From assembly GCF_025144145.1 (NCBI RefSeq), contig NZ_CP083546.1, forward strand, positions 2,000,501 through 2,064,500: a stretch of DNA of 64,000 bases. The letters are read 5' to 3'. Position numbers and translations under genes: made by a program. The stretch is from Leisingera sp. M658. Its GTDB lineage: Bacteria; Pseudomonadota; Alphaproteobacteria; Rhodobacterales; Rhodobacteraceae. Positions 8,413-19,100 of this stretch are shown piece after piece (position 1 is the first letter of the stretch; the number at the start of each line of letters is the position of its first letter). Under the pieces are notes generated by a model. That model was given only the letters and a program-made list of their open reading frames with translations. It was not told where the DNA came from and ran no database searches.

Positions 8413-10020
8413 TCAGGCCTTGGATTTGCGCACAAAGTCCATCAAGGCCCGGGTGGAACCGTCCTTGCCCGCGTCATCTTTCTTCCCTGCCAGCAGCGGC
8501 ATCAGGGAATCTGCCAGTTCCTTGCCCAGTTCCACGCCCCATTGGTCAAAAGAGTTGATGCCTAGGATCACGCCTTCGGCAAACACCCGGTGTTCATAAA
8601 GCGCGATGATCTGGCCCAGCACATAGGGTGTCAGCTGCGGATAGATCAGCGTGGTCGAAGGCCGGTTGCCCGGAAAAACCCGGTGGCGGGCCTGGCGCTG
8701 CAGCTCGGCGCCTTCATACCCGGCAGCCCGCATCAGCGCGCAGGCCTCCTCCAGGCTGCGTCCGCGCATCAGCGCTTCGGACTGGGCCAGGCAGTTGACC
8801 ACCAGCAACCGGTGATGCGGCTCCAGTTCCGGCTCATGCCCCTTGGCTGCAACCAGGAATTCTGCAGGCACGACTGACGTGCCCTGATGCAGCAGCTGAT
8901 AAAATGCATGCTGCCCGTTGGTGCCAGGCTCGCCCCATACGACAGGCCCTGAGGGATACGGCAAAGGCGCGCCATCCATCGCAACAGACTTGCCGTTTGA
9001 TTCCATCTCCAGCTGCTGCAGATAGGCCGGCAGGCGCCGCAGCCGTTGGTCGTACGGCAGCACGGCGCGGGTCGGATGGCCGCAGACCTGATTGTGCCAA
9101 ATGCCAGTCAAAGCCAGCATCACCGGCATGTTCTGTTCCCAGGGGGCCGTGCGGAAATGGTCGTCCATCGCCTTGCCGCCAGCCAGGAATTCACGGAAGC
9201 GGTCCGGGCCGACCGCCAGCATCAGGCTCAGCCCGATCGGGCCCCACACCGAATAGCGCCCGCCGACCCAATCCTCAAACCCGAACACATGCTCCCGCGG
9301 AATGCCAAAGGCCGCGGTTTCCTCTTCGGATGTCGACAGCGCCAGGAATTGGCGCGCAGCTTCACCGCCGCCGGCCTCGACCCATCGCCGCGCGGTCGCG
9401 GCGTTGGTCATGGTTTCGACTGTGGTAAAAGTCTTGGAGGCAACGATCACCAAAGTTGTTTTAGGATCAATCCGTTGCAGGATGTCGTGAATATGCGCGC
9501 CGTCGACGTTGGACACAAAATGGCACCGCGGCCCGTTGTGATACGGTGCCAGCGCCAGCGCCGCCATAACCGGCCCAAGGTCAGACCCGCCGATGCCAAT
9601 GTTCACCACATCGGTAAAGGGGCCGCCGGGGCCTGCCAGTTTGCCCGAGCGCACACGCCGTGCCAAACGCTCCATCCGCCCTAGCGTCGCGCGCAAGGGA
9701 GCACGGATATCCTCCCCCTCGACGAACAATTCAGGACCGCCGGGATCCCGCAGCGCTGTATGCAGCACCGCGCGCTGCTCGGTTTCATTGATCTCTTTGC
9801 CTTCAAACATGGCATCCCGCCGCCCGGCAACATTCTGCTGGCTGCACAATGCCGTCAGCGCCGCGCGCACTTCGGCGGTGATCTGCGTCTTGGAGTAGTC
9901 GAACAAAAGCGCTTCAAACCGTACGCTGAACGCGTCAGCGCGGTTCGGATCTTTTTCAAACAACCCGGAAATACTCTCGCCGCATTCCTGGGAACGCAGC
10001 AACTTCAAATCCTTGAACAT
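8413..10020 (-). CDS. pgi: Glucose-6-phosphate isomerase
   Basis: Cytoplasmic enzyme interconverting glucose 6-phosphate and fructose 6-phosphate. Family signatures are plain: NIGIGGSDLGPVMA, the SKTFTTVET phosphate-binding stretch, GGRYSVWGPIGL, and C-terminal SFDQWGVELGK. About 535 residues, typical of the long bacterial form. ATG 10020 is preferred because ggaaag lies 9 bases upstream; the in-frame ATG at 10050 adds ten residues and would overlap the end of pgl. Last gene of zwf-pgl-pgi, all on the minus strand and closely spaced, so probably one operon. With Zwf and Pgl it lets fructose 6-phosphate return to glucose 6-phosphate and recycle through the Entner-Doudoroff route, which is the main sugar pathway in Roseobacters. 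Confidence 0.97.
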   Translation of the reverse strand: MFKDLKLLRSQECGESISGLFEKDPNRADAFSVRFEALLFDYSKTQITAEVRAALTALCSQQNVAGRRDAMFEGKEINETEQRAVLHTALRDPGGPELFVEGEDIRAPLRATLGRMERLARRVRSGKLAGPGGPFTDVVNIGIGGSDLGPVMAALALAPYHNGPRCHFVSNVDGAHIHDILQRIDPKTTLVIVASKTFTTVETMTNAATARRWVEAGGGEAARQFLALSTSEEETAAFGIPREHVFGFEDWVGGRYSVWGPIGLSLMLAVGPDRFREFLAGGKAMDDHFRTAPWEQNMPVMLALTGIWHNQVCGHPTRAVLPYDQRLRRLPAYLQQLEMESNGKSVAMDGAPLPYPSGPVVWGEPGTNGQHAFYQLLHQGTSVVPAEFLVAAKGHEPELEPHHRLLVVNCLAQSEALMRGRSLEEACALMRAAGYEGAELQRQARHRVFPGNRPSTTLIYPQLTPYVLGQIIALYEHRVFAEGVILGINSFDQWGVELGKELADSLMPLLAGKKDDAGKDGSTRALMDFVRKSKA

Positions 10021-10037
10021 ATCAATCTTTCCTGAAT

Positions 10038-10709
10038 TCAAGGCGCCCAATGCACGGTTACCTCGGACATTACGGCTTGGATTGGCGCGGTTTCCGGCGG
10101 CAATGCCAGCGCCTGTTCAAGCGCCCGGCGCTTGGCGTCCCCGAAAATCACCAAATGTTTGGCTATGGCGGCATCCAGCACCCGTGCTGTCAGGCTGATG
10201 CGCGCTTCGGGCTGGCTGTCAGGCCGCATGACAACAAGCGCAGGCGCATCCGCCGCCAAAGCATCTTCGATCCCATCAGCGCCAGGAAACAGCGAGGCCG
10301 TGTGCATGTCCTCGCCCATGCCCAAAAGCAGGACGGACAGCGGCAATTGCGGCACAACCAGGCTTTCCAATTCCGCCAGCACCTCTTCGGGCTGACGCTC
10401 CGGCACATGAAACGGCAGCAATTGCGCCGCAGCCGCCCGGTTTTGAAGCAGCCGTGCGCGGATCATGCCGGCATTGGAACGCGGGCTGTCTGCGGGGACC
10501 CAGCGTTCATCCGTGGCCATAACCTGCACCCGGTCCCACTCAATGTCGGCTGCGCACAGATCGTCAAAGATCATCCCCGGCGTGGTACCGCCCGCCACTG
10601 CAAAAGAAGCCGCATCATGTGTGAGAAGATGGGTTTTCAGATCGCCTGCAATTTCATTGGCGACTTCGATCGCCAGCATGTCCTGATCAGGGTATTCGTT
10701 GAATTTCAT
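10038..10709 (-). CDS. pgl: 6-phosphogluconolactonase
   Basis: Hydrolyses 6-phosphogluconolactone, the product of Zwf, to 6-phosphogluconate. The 223-residue protein has the NagB-like fold marks of the family: AVAGGTTPGMIFDDL, the ATDERWVPADSPRSNAGMIR loop, and LLLGMGEDMHTASLFPG. The start at 10709 overlaps the zwf stop as ATGA, and ggagaggg lies about 10 bases upstream within the end of zwf, pointing to translational coupling. An upstream in-frame ATG at 10727 adds six residues and is less likely. Edd and Eda, needed to finish the Entner-Doudoroff pathway, are not in the window. Confidence 0.96.
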   Translation of the reverse strand: MKFNEYPDQDMLAIEVANEIAGDLKTHLLTHDAASFAVAGGTTPGMIFDDLCAADIEWDRVQVMATDERWVPADSPRSNAGMIRARLLQNRAAAAQLLPFHVPERQPEEVLAELESLVVPQLPLSVLLLGMGEDMHTASLFPGADGIEDALAADAPALVVMRPDSQPEARISLTARVLDAAIAKHLVIFGDAKRRALEQALALPPETAPIQAVMSEVTVHWAP

Positions 10710-12181
10710 GGGTTTATCCCTCTCCATTCACGCCCGTCGCGGCGCATCAGTAAATCGGCATCGCCGGGTCCGGTGCTGCCGCTTTCATAGGGTTTAGGCA
10801 CATCGCCCCGGGACTTCCAGCCCGCAATCAGCGGATCCGTCCAGGCCCAGGCCGCCTCGACCTCGTCGCCTCTCATAAACAACGTCTGGTTGCCGCGCAC
10901 AACATCCATGATCAGCCGTTCATAGGCATCCGGCGGATCGCCGCCTTCAGGTCCCAGCGCCTCGGCAAAGCTCATGTCCAGCGGCACATCCACCAGCCGC
11001 ATTCCGCCCTGCCCCGGTTCCTTGATTGTCACGCTCAAAGTGATGCCTTCGTTGGGTTGCAAGCGGATTTTCAGGTGGTTTGCATGGCGCCCGGCCTCCG
11101 CCCCGAAGATCGAATGCGGCGCGTCCTTGAACATCACGTTGATGACCGAAGACCGGTTCACCAGCCGCTTGCCGGTACGCAAGTAGAACGGCGTGCCCGC
11201 CCACCGCCAGTTGCTGATATGCGCCTTCAAGGCAACATAGCTTTCGGTGCTGCTGCGTGGATTGCTGACCAGCCCTCGGTACGAAGGATGCGGGTCTGAC
11301 GGGTCCAGGCGCGCCTGATACTGGCCGCGCACGATGTGATGCGGCTCTACCGGGTCCAGCGCGCGGATCACTTTCAGCTTTTCATCACGCACCGCGTCCG
11401 GGTCGAATTTGGCCGGCGGCTCCATCGCGATCAGGCACAAGAGCTGCATCAGGTGGTTCTGCATCATGTCGCGCATCGCGCCGGCGCGCTCATAATACTC
11501 CTCGCGCCCCTCGACACCTACGGTCTCGGCCACGGTGATCTGGATGTGATCGACATACTGGCTGTTCCACAGCGGCTCAAACAGCATGTTGCCGAACCGG
11601 ACCGCCATCAGGTTCTGCACCGTTTCCTTGCCCAGGTAATGGTCGATCCGGTAGATCTGGCCTTCATCGAAATGACCGGCGAGCGTCCGGTTCAGCTCCC
11701 GCGCCGTTACCAGGTCATGGCCAAAGGGTTTTTCCACCACGATCCGCGTATCCGCATTGGCCAGCCCATGGCTGTGCAGCCGTTCTGCCAGAGGGCCGAA
11801 CAGACCCGGCCCCACCGAGAAGTAGAACATGCGGACAGGTACCTCATCGGCCGGCCGCAGCTTCAGGCTCAATTCCTGCCAGCCCTCTTCCCCCAGCGCA
11901 TCCAGCGCAACATAGCTGATCCGCTCCAGAAACGCCTCCAACGCCCCGCCGCCGCAGGCCTTGGGCCCCGCATGCACACGCAGCGCTTCAGCAACGATTG
12001 TGCGGTATTCGGCACTGGATAGGCCAGTACGCGCAGCCCCGATGATCCGCTCAGCGCCTGTCAGCTGGCCTGCGCAATGACGACGGAACAACGCCGGCAG
12101 GATCTTACGCTGTGCAAGATCGCCAGTGCCGCCAAAAATCACCAGGTCAAACGGGTCGACCGGTATCACACGCGAAACCAT
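10706..12181 (-). CDS. zwf: Glucose-6-phosphate 1-dehydrogenase
   Basis: Oxidises glucose 6-phosphate to 6-phosphogluconolactone with reduction of NADP(+) or NAD(+). The Rossmann motif FGGTGDLAQRK is near the N-terminus and the active-site segment RIDHYLGKETVQN is intact, as are KPFGHD and the IDHYLG His and Lys. The 491-residue length is normal. It is the first gene of zwf-pgl-pgi and overlaps pgl by four bases. It is divergent from the radical SAM gene across about 140 bases, which must hold both promoters. Cofactor preference cannot be told here. Confidence 0.97.
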   Translation of the reverse strand: MVSRVIPVDPFDLVIFGGTGDLAQRKILPALFRRHCAGQLTGAERIIGAARTGLSSAEYRTIVAEALRVHAGPKACGGGALEAFLERISYVALDALGEEGWQELSLKLRPADEVPVRMFYFSVGPGLFGPLAERLHSHGLANADTRIVVEKPFGHDLVTARELNRTLAGHFDEGQIYRIDHYLGKETVQNLMAVRFGNMLFEPLWNSQYVDHIQITVAETVGVEGREEYYERAGAMRDMMQNHLMQLLCLIAMEPPAKFDPDAVRDEKLKVIRALDPVEPHHIVRGQYQARLDPSDPHPSYRGLVSNPRSSTESYVALKAHISNWRWAGTPFYLRTGKRLVNRSSVINVMFKDAPHSIFGAEAGRHANHLKIRLQPNEGITLSVTIKEPGQGGMRLVDVPLDMSFAEALGPEGGDPPDAYERLIMDVVRGNQTLFMRGDEVEAAWAWTDPLIAGWKSRGDVPKPYESGSTGPGDADLLMRRDGREWRGINP

Positions 12182-12321
12182 TCTTGTTCTTCCTGTTCAA
12201 GCCGGTGCAGGCGCAGCACACCGCCGCTCACATCCCTGTCATGTGCCTGCCCGGCTGCTTTCAATTCCTGCACAGTATAAGGTAGCTTCCCGCGAAAGGA
12301 ACTGCCCCAAAGGACATCCGC

Positions 12322-13275
12322 ATGAAAGACCTGCAAAAACCCGTCGCGAACCTAGGCAAGTTTCAAGACGCCTTTGTGACGGCCAATGGTCAGCAACGCG
12401 CATCGGTGCCGCTCAGCAATCCCGAGACCCTTTGGTTCAACACCGGCACGCTGTGCAATATCGAATGCACAAACTGCTATATTCTGAGTTCCCCCGCAAA
12501 TGACGCACTGGTCTATCTGACCGAGGACGAAGTGCAAAGTTATCTCAGCCAGATCGGGGAACGCAACTGGCCAATCCGCGAAATCGGATTTACCGGCGGC
12601 GAACCGTTCATGAATCCTGAGATGATCCCGATGGCCCGCGCAGCGCTAGAACGCGGGTTCGAGGTTCTGATCCTGACCAATGCCATGCGCCCGATGATGC
12701 GCAAGACGGTTAAGGCCGGATTGCTGGCCCTGCGGGAGGCGTTCGGAGACAAGATGACACTGCGCATTTCGGTCGATCATCACTGCGCCGCCCTGCACGA
12801 CAAGGAGCGCGGCGCCGGCAGTTTTGCCAAAACCATCGAGGGCATGGAATGGCTGCGCGATAGCGGCGTTCGGATGGCCGTGGCCGGCCGCACCTTATGG
12901 GGTGAAAGCGAGACAGAATCGCGTGACGGATTTGCCGCCCTGTTTGCCGCGCATGGCTTTGCCATTGATGCGTATAACCCGGGTCAGACGGTTTTGTTTC
13001 CTGAAATGGACGAGACCGTCGAGGTGCCTGAAATCACCACTGCCTGCTGGGATATTTTGGGGAAATCCCCGGACAGCGTCATGTGCGCCTCGTCCCGCAT
13101 GGTCATCAAACGCAAAGGCGCCAAGGCACCCGCTGTGCTGGCCTGCACGCTGCTGCCCTACGCGCCGGAATTCGAGATGGGTGAAACCCTGGCCGAGGCG
13201 GAACGCCCGGTGCAGCTGAACCACCCGCACTGCGCCAAGTTCTGCGTTCTGGGAGGCGCCAGCTGCTCGGCCTGA
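12322..13275 (+). CDS. Radical SAM protein with C-terminal cysteine cluster
   Basis: The [4Fe-4S] motif C45-x3-C49-x2-C52 (CNIECTNCY) and the SAM-binding GFTGGEP are both present, so it should cleave S-adenosylmethionine to start radical chemistry. The C-terminal third carries further cysteines (near 242, 255 and 275, and C304, C308, C315 in HCAKFC and SCSA), which could hold an auxiliary Fe-S cluster as in SPASM/twitch enzymes. Its 317 residues fit the MoaA/PqqE-like group, but no partner peptide, molybdopterin or heme gene lies beside it. aaagga lies ahead of ATG 12322. Substrate unknown. Confidence 0.88.
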   Translation: MKDLQKPVANLGKFQDAFVTANGQQRASVPLSNPETLWFNTGTLCNIECTNCYILSSPANDALVYLTEDEVQSYLSQIGERNWPIREIGFTGGEPFMNPEMIPMARAALERGFEVLILTNAMRPMMRKTVKAGLLALREAFGDKMTLRISVDHHCAALHDKERGAGSFAKTIEGMEWLRDSGVRMAVAGRTLWGESETESRDGFAALFAAHGFAIDAYNPGQTVLFPEMDETVEVPEITTACWDILGKSPDSVMCASSRMVIKRKGAKAPAVLACTLLPYAPEFEMGETLAEAERPVQLNHPHCAKFCVLGGASCSA

Positions 13276-13297
13276 CGCCTCCTCTCTTGGGCGGGGC

Positions 13298-13734
13298 TTA
13301 GTAATCCCAGTTGCCCACGGTGAAGTTGCCGGCTGTCAATTCGACATCCGATGTGAATTCCACCAGGACGTTGCTGCCGAAATAGAGCTTGTCCGCGCTG
13401 TTATCCATGAACAGCCGGTCTTCCTCTGCGGCCTCCCATTCGTCCCGGTCGAACAGGACGTCTGTATCTCTTGGGATCGCCCGGCTGGATTCCTGGCGAT
13501 CGAACACAAAAACGTCTTTTGCAGCGGAAAAATCTTCAACAACTGCAACGGTCGAATAGGCATCCAATTCCACAAACAAACGGTCCCTGCCGCCGCCTGT
13601 CTTGATGGTGTCGGCTGCGTTCGCAAAGCTGCCGGTCAGGACATAGATATCATCGACCCGCCGCCGGCATTCAGACTTTCCGAATGCATGCCTTCCAGAA
13701 CAACTGTATCAGCACCCCTGCCGGTGCAAACACA
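13298..13734 (-). pseudogene. Frameshifted C-terminal remnant of an RTX (hemolysin-type calcium-binding) protein
   Basis: Two minus-strand frames join into one RTX-like sequence. Upstream, from about 13712, one frame reads GADTVVLEGMHSESLNAGGGS and then meets stops. From about 13654 another frame continues DDIYVLTGSFANAADTIK, TGGGRDRLFVELDAYSTV and VEDFSAAKDVFVFD to the end GNFTVGNWDY at 13298. One missing base near 13655 explains the shift (AGGGS-DDIYV). A TAA at 13735-13737 and no start codon show that the 5' part is gone, and usg begins right behind it. The downstream frame alone could give about 93 residues from a TTG at 13579, but it starts inside the domain. It is unrelated in detail to the Calx-beta protein at 4356. 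Confidence 0.65.
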
Positions 13735-13751
13735 TTAAAAAGCCAGCCGGT

Positions 13752-14021
13752 TCAGTGCAGCTGAAACTCTCCGACCACGTTGCGCCATTCTCCCGGACCA
13801 ATCATCTTGCGGTGATTGAAACGGACAGAATGCAATGGGCCTTCGATTTCCCGCTGCCAGAATTCGATGAATTCGAACAGCCGCGGATGGTCCGGGGCAA
13901 GGTCGTACTCCTGCCACACAAAGGTATTCAGAACGTGGATGTAGTCGGGCATACAATAGGTGAACTCCGCCGTGGTCAGCCCGTAACCCTTCAGCATCAG
14001 CTCGGTTTCTGTGGTCTCCAT
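13752..14021 (-). CDS. usg: Usg family protein
   Basis: An 89-residue conserved protein of the Usg family (COG5425), seen throughout alphaproteobacteria and once proposed as an accessory to phosphoribosylanthranilate isomerase. The family core is clear: LKGYGLTTAEFTYCMPDY, WQEYDLAPDHP, FWQREIEGPLHSVR and the C-terminal GEFQLH. No trp genes are beside it. The start at 14021 has ggaggct upstream. It is divergent from gyrA. Biochemical role not established. Confidence 0.88.
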   Translation of the reverse strand: METTETELMLKGYGLTTAEFTYCMPDYIHVLNTFVWQEYDLAPDHPRLFEFIEFWQREIEGPLHSVRFNHRKMIGPGEWRNVVGEFQLH

Positions 14022-14214
14022 TTACAGCCTCCAAAATTTGCCCCCTCATACTGATGCTAGGCTGCTATTGGTTAATTTCCCCAAAAACAGTGTGTTACCG
14101 CTGTGTGAACGGCCTGTTTTCCGCTTTCCTGGCTGTTTGCTTGCGCCCCATATACGGTATCTGATAGGGTGCAAACACAATATATAGAGCCAGAAGAAAG
14201 AGCGGGCAGCCAAC

Positions 14215-16956
<2,742 letters not shown>

Positions 16957-16981
16957 CCCCGCCGCTCAGCCTGAATGAAAC

Positions 16982-17014
16982 AGCGCCGCCCCGGATTACC
17001 TGGGCGGCGCTTTT
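16982..17014 (+). terminator. Rho-independent terminator of gyrA
   Basis: agcgccgccc (16982-16991) pairs perfectly with gggcggcgct (17002-17011) around a 10-base loop, followed by TTTT and a T-rich stretch. It lies 25 bases after the gyrA stop. Confidence 0.88.
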
Positions 17015-17083
17015 GTGTTTAACCGCTGCCTAATCTTTCTGTGACAGACTATCGCTTGAGTTGTTTGCACCAAGGGATCGCCC

Positions 17084-17434
17084 ATGAACCTCTATCAATG
17101 CTCCATCGATCTGCATCACGAAGCCAAGGCGCTGAGCTTTGCCAGCGCGGTTGACCAATGGATGAGCTACCTGCAGGAACGCGGCGTGATCCTGGGCTGG
17201 CGGCTGCTGCGGCGCAAGCTGAACCTGGCCAGCGACAAATGCCGCGATTTCCTGCTGGAGATTGAGTTTAAGGACATGACCCAGCTGGATCAGGCCTTCA
17301 GGGTGCTGGGCGAACATGACGAGGAAGTCGAAAAGCTCTACTCCCATGTCACGGCCCTGATCGCCACGTCAGAGACCGGCCTCTACCGTCCCTTCCCGGA
17401 TCCCGAGCGGGCGGAGCGCATGGCGCTGATCTGA
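17084..17434 (+). CDS. Conserved hypothetical protein (DUF6614-like)
   Basis: A soluble protein of 116 residues (MNLYQCSIDLHHEAKAL) of a small family I associate with Rhodobacterales (DUF6614). It has no signal peptide, membrane segment or cofactor motif. The fold looks alpha/beta: a first strand YQCSIDL, a helix WMSYLQERG, and paired strands around GWRLLRRKLNLA and DFLLEIEFKDM, reminiscent of a ferredoxin-like or dimeric barrel. It lies alone between the gyrA terminator and a long hairpin shared with the convergent carboxypeptidase. Function unknown. Confidence 0.8.
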   Translation: MNLYQCSIDLHHEAKALSFASAVDQWMSYLQERGVILGWRLLRRKLNLASDKCRDFLLEIEFKDMTQLDQAFRVLGEHDEEVEKLYSHVTALIATSETGLYRPFPDPERAERMALI

Positions 17435-17445
17435 CGGTTTGCGAT

Positions 17446-17508
17446 TCAGATCAGGGTTGGCGCCAGCACAAAGCTGGCAAAAATCAGATAGGCTACGGCT
17501 GTATGCAT
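17446..17508 (-). CDS. Possible 20-residue hydrophobic small protein
   Basis: A minus-strand frame between two convergent genes encodes MHTAVAYLIFASFVLAPTLI, almost wholly hydrophobic and long enough for one membrane span. gagag lies about 15 bases upstream, further than ideal. It sits upstream (in its own direction) of no terminator and could be chance; the call rests on composition alone. Confidence 0.22.
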   Translation of the reverse strand: MHTAVAYLIFASFVLAPTLI

Positions 17509-17562
17509 CAGTTATATCTCTGCTCTCATCCCCATGAGCATCCGAGAATACACCTAAAATGC

Positions 17563-17605
17563 GGCATTTCCGGGGCAGCGGATTTTCCGCTGCCCCGGAA
17601 ATGCC
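17563..17605. terminator. Perfect 20-bp inverted repeat between convergent genes, likely bidirectional terminator
   Basis: The arms ggcatttccggggcagcgga (17563-17582) and its exact complement (17586-17605) enclose a 3-base loop. It lies between the ends of the genes at 17434 (+) and 17628 (-). The downstream T tract is weak on both sides (CCTTAG on plus, GCATTTTA on minus), so a role in transcript-end protection rather than strict Rho-independent termination is possible. Confidence 0.65.
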
Positions 17606-17627
17606 TTAGCCGTGGTGCAAGGCCGAT

Positions 17628-19097
17628 TCAGAGATCATAAAGCAAGCTGAACTTCTCTTCGAGATAGGCCAGCAGCGGTGTGTGGCTGGGCTCCATGCCG
17701 GATGCATGCACGATGGTATCGCGCGGGCTGCGCAACCCGCCGTGCTGTTGCAGGGTTTCTTTCAGCCAGCCGGTCGCACCCGTGGTGTCGCCCTCTGCCA
17801 ACTGCATATCCAGCCCCGGAACATCCCGGCGCAACGCCTGATACAGGCAGCCGGCATAGACGTTGCCCAAGCTGTAGGTCGGAAAATACCCGAACAGGCC
17901 CACCGACCAATGCACGTCCTGCAAACAGCCGTTTGACGGCTTGTCGACAGCATAGCCAAAATCCGCCTCGAACCGGTCATTCCAGGCCGCCTCCAGATCC
18001 TTCACCGCCAGATCGCCGCTCATCAGTGCGCGCTCCAGGCCGAACCTCAGCATGATATGAAGGTTATATTGCAGCTCATCCGCTTCCGTCCGGATATAGC
18101 CCTTATGCACTGCGTTCACCGTGGCATAGAAGCTGTCCGCATCCGCAATACCGAAATCGCCAAACGCCGCTTTCATCTCTTCGAACAGCCAGCCGGTAAA
18201 CGCCCGGCTGCGGCCGATCTGGTTTTCATAGATCCGGCTTTGGCTTTCATGCACGCCCATCGACACGCCGCTGCCCAGCGGGGTCAGCAGGTAGTCGCGG
18301 CTGATGTTCTGCTCATAGGCGCCGTGGCCGACCTCGTGAATGGTCGAATAAAAGCAGTTGAACGGATCGGCCTCACTGGTCCGGGTGGTGATCCGCACAT
18401 CCAGCCCCGAGCCGGAGCTGAACGGATGCACTGCCTTATCAACCCGCCCGTGCGCCATGTCATAGCCGAAAGCTTTGGCGAGCTTCCGGGTAAGCTTCAT
18501 CTGCGCCGCTTCGTCAAATGTGCCTGCCAATCCCTTGGGCGCGGGCTTCTCCAGCACCTTGGCGCGAAGTTCCACCAGGCCAGGACGCATAGCGTCAAAG
18601 ATCTCCGCGATCCCTGCCCCGGTCATGCCGTGCTCATAATCCTCGACCATGGCGTCATAGACATCGCCGCCCGCGGCCAGCGCCAGACCTTCTTCGCGCT
18701 TGAGGGCGACCACTTCCTCCAGCACCGGCACAAATGCGGCAACATCCTCATCCGCCCGCGCTGCGGCCCATTTGCCCTGCGCCTCGGATGTCACCTGGGC
18801 GATCTTCTTGGCCAGATCAGCAGGCACTTTGACGGTCCGCTCATAGCTGCGGCGGATTTCACGCAGCTGGGCTTCCCCTGCCTCATTCGGCGCAACTGCC
18901 TGCTCCAGCCACTCCGCCACGCGCGGGTCGCTGCGGCGGGCATGCAGAACGGCTTCGATCGCGGCCATTTCCTCGCCCCGCTGCGGCGCGGCCCCGCGGG
19001 GCATCATGGTTTCCTGATCCCAGCCCAGACGGCCTGCAATCTGCCCCAACGCCTGGGTTTCGCGCTGGAAGGCCATCAGTTCGTCAAATGCGCTCAT
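17628..19097 (-). CDS. M32 family metallocarboxypeptidase
   Basis: A zinc carboxypeptidase of the thermostable carboxypeptidase Taq family, which removes C-terminal residues from peptides in the cytoplasm. The zinc motif HEVGH is at residues 254-258 (STIHEVGHGAYEQN). Other M32 marks are GLDVRITTR, the ESQSRIYENQIGRSRAF helix, and IRTEADELQYNLHI. At 489 residues it is full length, without a signal peptide. It ends next to the long hairpin at 17563 and starts three bases after the stop of the heme A synthase gene, so the two are probably co-transcribed. Confidence 0.95.
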   Translation of the reverse strand: MSAFDELMAFQRETQALGQIAGRLGWDQETMMPRGAAPQRGEEMAAIEAVLHARRSDPRVAEWLEQAVAPNEAGEAQLREIRRSYERTVKVPADLAKKIAQVTSEAQGKWAAARADEDVAAFVPVLEEVVALKREEGLALAAGGDVYDAMVEDYEHGMTGAGIAEIFDAMRPGLVELRAKVLEKPAPKGLAGTFDEAAQMKLTRKLAKAFGYDMAHGRVDKAVHPFSSGSGLDVRITTRTSEADPFNCFYSTIHEVGHGAYEQNISRDYLLTPLGSGVSMGVHESQSRIYENQIGRSRAFTGWLFEEMKAAFGDFGIADADSFYATVNAVHKGYIRTEADELQYNLHIMLRFGLERALMSGDLAVKDLEAAWNDRFEADFGYAVDKPSNGCLQDVHWSVGLFGYFPTYSLGNVYAGCLYQALRRDVPGLDMQLAEGDTTGATGWLKETLQQHGGLRSPRDTIVHASGMEPSHTPLLAYLEEKFSLLYDL

Positions 19098-19100
19098 AAT

